From the NCBI GenBank assembly GCA_028683635.1, contig JAQUHL010000030.1:1-11033 (forward strand): 11,033 bases of DNA. Reading direction: 5' to 3'. Under the pieces are notes generated by a model, which worked only from the letters and a program-made list of their open reading frames with translations, was not told the origin of the DNA and did not search any database. Source of the stretch: Candidatus Cloacimonadota bacterium (lineage in GTDB: Bacteria > Cloacimonadota > Cloacimonadia > Cloacimonadales > Cloacimonadaceae). Shown one piece after another: positions 5,654-11,033 of the stretch. The position numbers and the translations under genes are program-made. Numbering within the stretch: the stretch's first letter is position 1; every line of letters begins with the position of its first letter.

Positions 5654-8126
5654 TTAGCTTCCCTTTTAGCCAGATTGAAACGATCGTTCCCACTCCCGGT
5701 TCACTTTGAATGCTCAGTTCGCCCTTCATAGATTCGATGATTTTCCGGGATTCCGGCAAGCCGATGCCCGTTCCGGATTGTTTGGTAGTGAAAAAGGGTT
5801 GCCAGATTTCTTCCAGATATTGCGCCGGAATACCATTGCCACTATCCTCGATTTCGACCAGGACGGAAAGTGTTTCTTTTCCCAGTTTTGCAGCATGAAG
5901 AGGAAATTCTTTGATTCCGATTTGTAAGCTGCCCCCATCTTCCATGGAGTCAAGAGCATTGATAATGAGATTTTGCAGAGCTTCTTCAAAACGAATGGGT
6001 TCGATCGAGGCAAAGACGGATTTCAAGTTCCAGTCCTTAATTACAGTAACTTTGGGAGGTATGACTATCCTGGCCAGGCAATGTTCTATCGAGGGGACTA
6101 CGTCCGGATCCTTCAGATCATAGTCCTTGAGTTGCGTAAACCTCTGGAAGGCATGTGTGAAGGTCTTGATCTGGTTGATCTCGTTTTTGACTATGCGCAA
6201 TAGCTCCTCACGTTCCTGGCTGGAACCTTTATCGAGCTCTCTTGTATCCATGGTAAGAGGTTCTATCGCCAAAACGATATTGGCAATATGCCTGCGAACG
6301 TGATGAGAAAGCCTTCTGGCCAGATCCGCCCATTCAAGTTTATCCTGAAGGATTTCTCCGGACAGGCTTTGTGGTGTAAGCAGAATCAGATATCTTCGCA
6401 ATACCCTTTTCAGGTTTATGATGTTGGCTGTAAATTCTTTTTTGCCCCTTTGGGTCTGGATTTGGATATCCTGTCCCTGGAGTTGGAATTTCCCATAATG
6501 GAATGTATCCAAGGTATCAGCCAGTTCAGGCGAGATCATCCTTAACTGCTTGGCTCGCTTTGCCTCCAGGGTCAGCAACTCAAGCAGGTATTTATTTACA
6601 AACAGGATTTTTCCCTTGGAACTTGAGATCACGATACCATAGTCGCACGTTTCCATGATGGCATAGCCATGCTTGTGTAATTTGTAAAAACTATACACAG
6701 ATACAAACAGGATGAACATCAAAGCTAAAGTAAACATCTCCCAATACTGTTCCAGAAAGCTATGGAGCAACACATGGAGTGGATAACGTTTGAGGCTATA
6801 GAAACTTATCTTGTTGGCTGAAACCAGGGCAATCAGTTTGGGCTCGCCAAAACCCTTGTTAACGGCATACAAAGAGGTTCTGGGAGCTTCAGGAAAGGGG
6901 TTTTTGAGGTTGGCAATCTCCTTTAGTTCCTCGTTCAAGATCACGAAGTATCCATCATCGGTCTGCAAAATAATATCTTTGCTACCCGCGCCACGCAAGT
7001 CTTCAAAGGCCAGGATATACTTCACATTACGGTCGAAATTGTGTTTCACCTTGTTCAGGTTTTCGTCCAAAACGATCAATCCCTTGGTTCTGGTGCTGAG
7101 GAAGATCCTGTGTTTGCCGCTATCAACCAGATCGGCATAGTATTTGGTCTGTAACCGATTGAGTGGCGATTCCAGTTCAAATTTCTTCTGGCTGATCATC
7201 CTGGAGCCATTCCAGCTTAGAATCTCGACGGAGTTTTTTTGTTCGATGGCTCCCCAGGTGGCAATTGTTTTGAAGATTTCTGGTTTTCCATCGGCATTTA
7301 TATCTTTGGTATGGAGATAGACACTTCCATAATCCTGATAGACTTTCTCCTGCCAAATGAGTTTGCCTGTCCTGTCCAGCACCAAAAGCCAGCCGTTATA
7401 ATCGTCGAGTCCATTGATTTTATTATCTGTATTTTTCAGAGCGGTTGTTCCGATAACAATTTCCAGGGTCCCATCCTGATCAAAATCATCCACCAGCACA
7501 TTAACAAAACCCGTCGGTGAATCATACTTCCATTTCAATTTACCGCTTTCAAAATCATATACATAGAGACCTCTCGGATAGGCGGAATATCCGTCCGCAG
7601 CATTGCAGACCAGTTCAAGATTTCCATCATCATCCAAATCGATTATCGCCACAGGCCCCAGATTCGCCAGCCATTCAAAACTGGGCATATCCATATAAGG
7701 ATCATTTCTGAAGATCGGCTCGAAGACCCTCTCTTCCCGTTGTAAAGGTTTCGTCCAAGTATATTTGAATGCCCGTAGTTGGATCCGGCGGTTATCACTG
7801 AGTGTGAAGAATAGCCAGGGATCTTTGGCGGAAGGATCAGTGAGAACACTTGGACTACGGATCTCATCTGTATAAGTGGCCTGGGAGATTGGTTTCAGGT
7901 TTAGATCATTTATCATGAGCTGGTTACCAGTATAGGGAGAAGCAAACTTATAGACAAACTCATCTCTGGCATCTCCTCCCAGATCGGCAAAAGTCCACGC
8001 CTCGTAGGGTGTATCCGGTCTGCGGCTCCATTCCTCGGCAAATCTGTGCGTTGGGAATGTCTTCGCCAGTCCCGATAATCCAAGCACTTCCAATAGGATG
8101 CACAGTGTGCAAATACGCTTCAGCAC
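5646..8126 (-). CDS. Hybrid-architecture sensor histidine kinase with exported FG-GAP/VCBS-like region
   Basis: An 826-residue membrane kinase, probably phosphorylating the downstream NtrC-type regulator. Order: signal peptide (1-~22); extracytoplasmic region (~23-455) with several Asp-rich, calcium-loop-like repeats, for example DLDDDGNLEL (163-172), DDFDQDGTLEI (213-223) and DINADGKPEI (275-284), typical of FG-GAP/VCBS beta-propellers; one membrane segment (~463-481); PAS-like domain (~487-585); dimerisation/phospho-acceptor helix (~597-660); HATPase domain (~710-822) with N-box NLIINALD (719-726), DSGNGI (761-766), FFTTK (778-782) and GTGIGL (785-790). The phospho-acceptor motif is odd: ARRLSHHVRRH (603-613) where NtrY/AtoS-like kinases have ARRLAHEIKNP, so only the His itself is kept. 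The start is GTG at 8126, with an AGGAAGGA-type ribosome site and a proper signal peptide immediately after it. Ligand unknown; a polymer or surface glycan is an inference. Confidence 0.92.
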   Translation of the reverse strand: MLKRICTLCILLEVLGLSGLAKTFPTHRFAEEWSRRPDTPYEAWTFADLGGDARDEFVYKFASPYTGNQLMINDLNLKPISQATYTDEIRSPSVLTDPSAKDPWLFFTLSDNRRIQLRAFKYTWTKPLQREERVFEPIFRNDPYMDMPSFEWLANLGPVAIIDLDDDGNLELVCNAADGYSAYPRGLYVYDFESGKLKWKYDSPTGFVNVLVDDFDQDGTLEIVIGTTALKNTDNKINGLDDYNGWLLVLDRTGKLIWQEKVYQDYGSVYLHTKDINADGKPEIFKTIATWGAIEQKNSVEILSWNGSRMISQKKFELESPLNRLQTKYYADLVDSGKHRIFLSTRTKGLIVLDENLNKVKHNFDRNVKYILAFEDLRGAGSKDIILQTDDGYFVILNEELKEIANLKNPFPEAPRTSLYAVNKGFGEPKLIALVSANKISFYSLKRYPLHVLLHSFLEQYWEMFTLALMFILFVSVYSFYKLHKHGYAIMETCDYGIVISSSKGKILFVNKYLLELLTLEAKRAKQLRMISPELADTLDTFHYGKFQLQGQDIQIQTQRGKKEFTANIINLKRVLRRYLILLTPQSLSGEILQDKLEWADLARRLSHHVRRHIANIVLAIEPLTMDTRELDKGSSQEREELLRIVKNEINQIKTFTHAFQRFTQLKDYDLKDPDVVPSIEHCLARIVIPPKVTVIKDWNLKSVFASIEPIRFEEALQNLIINALDSMEDGGSLQIGIKEFPLHAAKLGKETLSVLVEIEDSGNGIPAQYLEEIWQPFFTTKQSGTGIGLPESRKIIESMKGELSIQSEPGVGTIVSIWLKGKLNG

Positions 8127-8161
8127 TATCTCTTTCCTTCCTTTCTAACTCAAACGTCCAA

Positions 8162-8188
8162 GTGATAAAACCAGCAATAATTCGTCAA
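8162..8188 (-). promoter_or_regulatory. Weak sigma70-like promoter candidate for the two-component pair
   Basis: In the 82-base gap before the kinase the minus strand carries TTGACG (8183-8188) and, 15 nt on, TATCAC (8162-8167). The -35 matches five of six consensus bases and the -10 four of six, with a shorter than ideal spacer. A ribosome site follows at a sensible distance. No terminator separates the permease from the kinase, so read-through from upstream is equally possible. Weak evidence only. Confidence 0.25.
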
Positions 8189-8208
8189 GAAAATCCTGCT
8201 CGTTATCC

Positions 8209-9264
8209 TCATACAAAGACGCTGCCAAATATCCAGATAAGTAACACCACTACTGGTGTGCAGATCAGGGTTGACCAGGTAACGGAATGGGCAGTCACCC
8301 TTTTATCCAATCCGTATGGTACCAGAAACATGTTGGTGCTGGTAATTGGCAGGATTGCATTGATCACAAACACGGCAAACCAGGCTGGTGGAATCAGCTT
8401 CATCAATAGCAGGAATCCAAAGAAAACGGCGTAGATCGCAGGTGTGATAATTGCCGTCAGAACAAAGATATGTCTCACCCAGGGCCAATGCTCTCCTCCT
8501 CCTTCAGTATCGATTCCCAAAAGCTTGCGGATTTCGGATTTTTTCATATCCGAGGGATGTATGCCCGAGCCCACATAAAACAAAGCCGCAGGAATAGTAA
8601 GTGCTGTGAAAAACCGAAGAGCCACACCCCAGTCTCCCATCGTTTTGCTGCTTAGTCCTGTGAACTTGTGAACCAGGATTCCAGCTATCACAAAAGCTAT
8701 AAAATAAAAGGGATAGACCTTAAGAAACCAGGGCAGGTCGATGACTTCCCTTTTACCTTTGTGTTCATAAGCATGCATTCTATGCAGCAAATAGGGGATT
8801 ACTGCAAACAGTGCAACTCCGGAAACAGCCATAAAAATTCCGGTCGGAACAGCCCAACTGGGGATAACCAGCATGATCCCACCCACGAATGCTGAGCTTC
8901 TTCCCTGGTTGGTGAACATGGTTTTCAGATATACGGCCTTTTGAACTCCCTCCAGATTGAGACTCTTGATCATTATTCGTGCATAAAACAAGGCGATTAA
9001 ATACATGAATACAATTGATATGATTACAATAAACACAAATTCCAGCTCGGCAATACCCAAGCCGGCATCGAGAAATATCCGGAAGATCAATACCGGTACA
9101 AAGAGATAGAGCAAGATCAATCCAATTTTCCTTAAGATTAGATTTATCCTCTCCTGCGAAAATAGATATGCCGTCAAATTTGTCACTATAAATCCTACTA
9201 CAATCCAGGGCAGAGTATATAAACCTGAGATTTTGGGGATAATGCTATTCATCAGTTCAATCAT
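8209..9264 (-). CDS. AEC-family (auxin efflux carrier-type) permease
   Basis: A 351-residue inner-membrane protein with about ten hydrophobic segments in two halves. Members of this family (PF03547, TC 2.A.69) move organic anions such as malate or malonate. Family-like features are the basic loop and helix FSQERINLILRKIGLILLYL with VPVLIF (35-61), an N-x-G site in a broken helix (TNQG, 118-121), the second-half start IPAALFYVGSGI (224-235) and the terminal LP...VPYG...ASxxxxST-like block (ILPITSTNMFLVPYG, 304-318). Length is slightly above the usual ~310. The ATG at 9264 is preceded by AGGA with 5-nt spacing; a second Met at residue 5 is an alternative. It lies between a DUF2147 protein and the kinase, all on one strand. 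The substrate cannot be inferred from sequence; sensing by the adjacent kinase of the same or a related substrate is possible. Confidence 0.85.
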   Translation of the reverse strand: MIELMNSIIPKISGLYTLPWIVVGFIVTNLTAYLFSQERINLILRKIGLILLYLFVPVLIFRIFLDAGLGIAELEFVFIVIISIVFMYLIALFYARIMIKSLNLEGVQKAVYLKTMFTNQGRSSAFVGGIMLVIPSWAVPTGIFMAVSGVALFAVIPYLLHRMHAYEHKGKREVIDLPWFLKVYPFYFIAFVIAGILVHKFTGLSSKTMGDWGVALRFFTALTIPAALFYVGSGIHPSDMKKSEIRKLLGIDTEGGGEHWPWVRHIFVLTAIITPAIYAVFFGFLLLMKLIPPAWFAVFVINAILPITSTNMFLVPYGLDKRVTAHSVTWSTLICTPVVVLLIWIFGSVFV

Positions 9265-9294
9265 AAAGATCCTGTCTTATGGTTTGTTGATGTC

Positions 9295-9309
9295 CCCAAA
9301 AGTGTGCCA
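9295..9309 (-). promoter_or_regulatory. Possible sigma54 (-24/-12) promoter upstream of the AEC permease
   Basis: On the minus strand the sequence reads TGGCAC-ACTTT-TGGG. The -24 element matches the consensus TGGCAC perfectly. The -12 element TGGG keeps the first T and one G of TTGC at the right spacing, but lacks the strongly conserved GC. The start site would fall near 9283, leaving a ~19-nt leader that still contains the ribosome site. The nearby regulator is a sigma54 activator, which makes the position suggestive; the degraded -12 box keeps confidence low. Confidence 0.3.
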
Positions 9310-9389
9310 GCATGAGAGCTAACGCCCCACACACCTGTACCGCGATGGATTTATCTTCCAAAATACCTGATCTGCCTCTTATATATGTT

Positions 9390-9845
9390 CTACTTGGTAG
9401 TGCGTACCCAGGTGGTGGTTCTTCCGATCAGCGAGACGCCGATAAAGCCACGGAAATTGAGGGTGTTATCTCCAACAAGTTCAGCTTTGCAGGAATAGGT
9501 CTTGCCATTTTTGGGGTCATATATGGTCCCCCCGGCGTATTTTCCACTTTCCTGAAAGGCCAGGGAATGCATCACATTAAGATTTAGAAGGGCACGGGAT
9601 CTGTGCTCTGCTTTGGGATTCTCGATATCGGTTCGGGGCTTTCCCTTGCTGTCGTTGGGAACCTTCAGCCAGATTATCCTTCCGGCATAATCGCCCTTGG
9701 TAGTCTTATAAACCTCGATTTTGCTGGTCTTTTCGCCATTGTACCACACTCCCAGAATTTTATCGCCGGTGCTGGCTTTCTGTGCAAACAGTACGATGGG
9801 TAGGACCACCATCAGGATCAGGATGATGATTATGGCTTTTTTCAT
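9390..9845 (-). CDS. Exported DUF2147-family protein
   Basis: A 151-residue protein with an N-terminal signal peptide (basic MKK, long hydrophobic stretch, likely cleavage after LFAQ near residue 22), so periplasmic or outer-membrane associated. The mature part follows the DUF2147 (PF09917) pattern closely: GVWYNG (32-37), YAGRIIWL (53-60), DIENP (73-77), HRSRALL (81-87), GGTIYDPKNGKTYSC (105-119) and LNFRGFIGVSLIGRTTTWVR (129-148). The family is a small beta-barrel-like fold of unknown function. The ATG at 9845 has a strong AGGAG ribosome site with 5-6 nt spacing. A 125-base gap separates it from the downstream permease, so cotranscription is uncertain. Function unknown. Confidence 0.92.
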   Translation of the reverse strand: MKKAIIIILILMVVLPIVLFAQKASTGDKILGVWYNGEKTSKIEVYKTTKGDYAGRIIWLKVPNDSKGKPRTDIENPKAEHRSRALLNLNVMHSLAFQESGKYAGGTIYDPKNGKTYSCKAELVGDNTLNFRGFIGVSLIGRTTTWVRTTK

Positions 9846-10015
9846 TGTTTCTCCTCATGTAACGGCTCAATTTTCAAGCTAATCCAACCATGTGTTTTTG
9901 GCACTGTGCTGTCAAGACCTTTTTTGCTCCTTCTGCCAACAATATATTCTACAACAGGATAAACACGGTTTCGACCTGTAATGATCACCCGATTAACTTC
10001 TAAACCCGCCATCAT
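9842..10015 (-). other. 57-codon open frame joining the ccdA remnant to the DUF2147 start (doubtful gene)
   Basis: Starting at tandem ATG codons (10015 and 10012), the minus strand is open for 57 codons and stops in an ATGA overlap with the DUF2147 start. The first residues (MMAG), together with the preceding ASIL, still resemble a CcdA first helix. The rest (LEVNRVIITGRNRVYPVVEY and on) matches nothing I recognise and is not hydrophobic as CcdA would be. There is no clear ribosome site before the ATGs. It may be chance, a fusion scar or leader sequence; the overlap is notable but weak evidence. Confidence 0.2.
9946..9974 (-). promoter_or_regulatory. Candidate sigma70 promoter for the DUF2147 gene
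   Basis: On the minus strand TCGAAA (9969-9974) and TAGAAT (9946-9951) are 17 nt apart, matching four and five of six consensus bases. The leader would be about 95 nt. A perfect TTGACA also occurs closer to the gene (minus strand of 9910-9915), but its best -10 at 17 nt (CATGGT) is poor. One of these probably drives the gene, because the upstream neighbour is a dead remnant. Confidence 0.35.
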
Positions 10016-10142
10016 GAGTATGCTGGCCTATGGCAGGGGCTGAGCAACATGCTTAGGACCCCCAAACAAACAAGGCCAGCAGTGCGATGGCCGGATTAGA
10101 GGCCAAAGCCTGGCTAAGCTGGTTGAAAATCTACATCATCAT
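10004..10142 (-). pseudogene. Decayed, truncated CcdA-like thiol-disulfide transporter gene
   Basis: Just after the permease, and overlapping its stop in an ATGA, the minus strand reads MMM-stop and then IFNQLSQALASNPAIALLA followed by LFVWGS-stop (codons 10130-10053). Shifting frame at the five-G run (10059-10063) continues as VLSMLLSPCH (10059-10030). A second shift two bases later continues as ASILMMAG (10027-10004). Together these reproduce the N-terminus of CcdA/DsbD-type proteins, whose pattern is ...AxxWGxLSxLLSPCHLASIPLIVG, including the redox cysteine in SPCH. Disabling changes are the TAG at 10133-10131, one missing base at the G run, one missing base after SPCH, and loss of the remaining ~200 codons. 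CcdA proteins pass reducing power from cytoplasmic thioredoxin across the membrane. They are found, from memory, beside ArsP-like permeases. Confidence 0.75.
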
Positions 10143-11033
10143 CCGAACAGCAATCCAAAGAAATAGCCGGTAAAGGTGGAGAATATCACTACCAGACCGG
10201 CGAAAGTAATGGTCTGCTTGGGTCCCAGGACAGTATTGATCACCAACATACTCGGCAGGGACAGCGCCGGGCCAGCCAGCAGTAGCGCCAGAGCGGGGCC
10301 CTTGCCCATGCCAGAGCCCAGCAAGCCTTGCAGGATCGGGACTTCGGTCAAGGTGGCAAAATACATGAAAGCTCCGGAAAGAGCGGCGTAGAAATTAGCA
10401 AATATGGAATTCCCACCCACAGCAACTTCGATCAAACGTGATGGCACCCAAGCTTCCTGACCCGGTCTACCCAGCAGTGCTCCAGCGATCATGACTCCCA
10501 TGAAGAGCAGCGGAATGATCAATTTGGCAAAATCCCAGGTGGAGTTCATCCAGTCCTTTAATTCGTCCTTTTCAAACACGAGCCAGAGACTGAACAAAGA
10601 TACAACCGCTACGAAGGAAAGCAAAGGCTGGGCTGGAAAGAGAAATCCGACCAGAGTTGCCACACCTGCTGTCAGTAGAACCTTCCACAGTTTGAAACCA
10701 TAAAAGAAAGTCAGAGAAAGACCGAAAAACAACGCGAGAACTCCCGTAACCAGCCATTTGTAATAGTATATCCAGTTCATGAAAGGGGCGGAAGTGGCGG
10801 AACTGGGTCTTGCCCAGTTCAGCACGATCAGGATAAGGATCATCAATCCAAAGTGGATCATAGTGTGCCACAGTGGTCTGCCCTTATCAGGCTCGCCCAG
10901 ATTCATGCCGTCCAGACGGGCTTGCTCATCCTTACGAAATAGTAAATGCATGAAGAAGCCGATTATCACACTGAAACTGACTGCGCCTACCGTTCTGGCG
11001 ATACCCATTTGCAAACAAAGGATGCGGGTAGTC
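10139..11033 (-). CDS. ArsP/DUF318-like permease (COG0701), N-terminus beyond window edge
   Basis: A polytopic membrane protein of the PF03773 permease family, whose characterised members include organoarsenical efflux protein ArsP. The frame is open to the right edge, and the conserved internal block MGIARTVGAVSFSVIIGFFMHLLFRK (from ~11008) normally lies mid-protein, so the first half is missing and the TTG at 11014 is not the start. The C-terminal half shows the second family repeat: FMYFATLTEVPILQGLLG, then GPALALLLAGPALSLPSML and GPKQTITFAGLVVIFSTFTGYFFG. About 297 residues are visible. A loop rich in charged residues separates the halves (10860-10930). The stop codon overlaps the start of a broken ccdA-like gene, suggesting a former two- or three-gene redox-linked efflux operon. 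The substrate is not determined here; the metal-binding Cys region, if present, would be off the window. Confidence 0.88.
   Translation of the reverse strand, partial: TTRILCLQMGIARTVGAVSFSVIIGFFMHLLFRKDEQARLDGMNLGEPDKGRPLWHTMIHFGLMILILIVLNWARPSSATSAPFMNWIYYYKWLVTGVLALFFGLSLTFFYGFKLWKVLLTAGVATLVGFLFPAQPLLSFVAVVSLFSLWLVFEKDELKDWMNSTWDFAKLIIPLLFMGVMIAGALLGRPGQEAWVPSRLIEVAVGGNSIFANFYAALSGAFMYFATLTEVPILQGLLGSGMGKGPALALLLAGPALSLPSMLVINTVLGPKQTITFAGLVVIFSTFTGYFFGLLFG

Noticed and set aside
9900..9915. TGGCAC on the plus strand as a sigma54 promoter
   Set aside because: It points away from the DUF2147 gene toward the permease's antisense strand, the -12 element is TGTC, and no plus-strand gene follows.
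9923..9939. TGGCAG...GC on the minus strand upstream of DUF2147 as a sigma54 promoter
   Set aside because: The GG-to-GC spacing is two bases short of the strict requirement.

Overview
The window looks like chromosome of a diderm, rod-shaped bacterium. It carries the PBP2/RodA elongasome pair, a putative lipoprotein, a sigma54-type two-component pair and several membrane or exported proteins. Gene content and style (short overlaps, AGGAG-type ribosome sites, FG-GAP-like exported proteins) would fit an uncultured fermentative lineage such as Cloacimonadota, but that assignment is an impression and not a proof. No mobile element, tRNA, rRNA or CRISPR array was seen.

Plus strand, 1-4000: a tightly packed cell-wall operon. 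It holds the 3' part of mrdA (PBP2, entering from the left edge), rodA (8-nt overlap), a putative lipoprotein with a carbohydrate-binding-like fold (4-nt ATGA overlap), and dtd (8-nt gap). A perfect 12-bp inverted repeat with a C-rich loop lies inside the end of mrdA, just before rodA. A GC-rich hairpin with A/T tracts at 4001-4025 separates this operon from the convergent minus-strand genes. About 290 bases of apparently non-coding sequence follow.

Minus strand, 9845 down to 4316: four genes point the same way. They are a DUF2147 exported protein, an AEC-family permease, a very large sensor kinase and an NtrC-family response regulator that overlaps the kinase by 8 nt. The kinase has an exported FG-GAP/VCBS-like region, one membrane segment, a PAS-like domain, a deviant phospho-acceptor motif and an intact ATPase domain. 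The regulator has an intact GAFTGA loop, so it should activate sigma54 promoters. A partial match to a -24/-12 promoter lies directly upstream of the permease and is a candidate target.

Minus strand, 11033 down to about 10004: the C-terminal part of a COG0701/ArsP-like permease enters from the right edge. Its stop codon overlaps the start of a decayed, truncated ccdA-like gene. The SPCH motif of that gene is still readable, but it is broken by a nonsense codon at the start, two frameshifts and loss of the rest. This remnant is the clearest feature that ordinary gene calling would miss. No complete novel defence or mobile system is visible. The most unusual items are the kinase architecture, the ccdA fossil and the mrdA-rodA hairpin.
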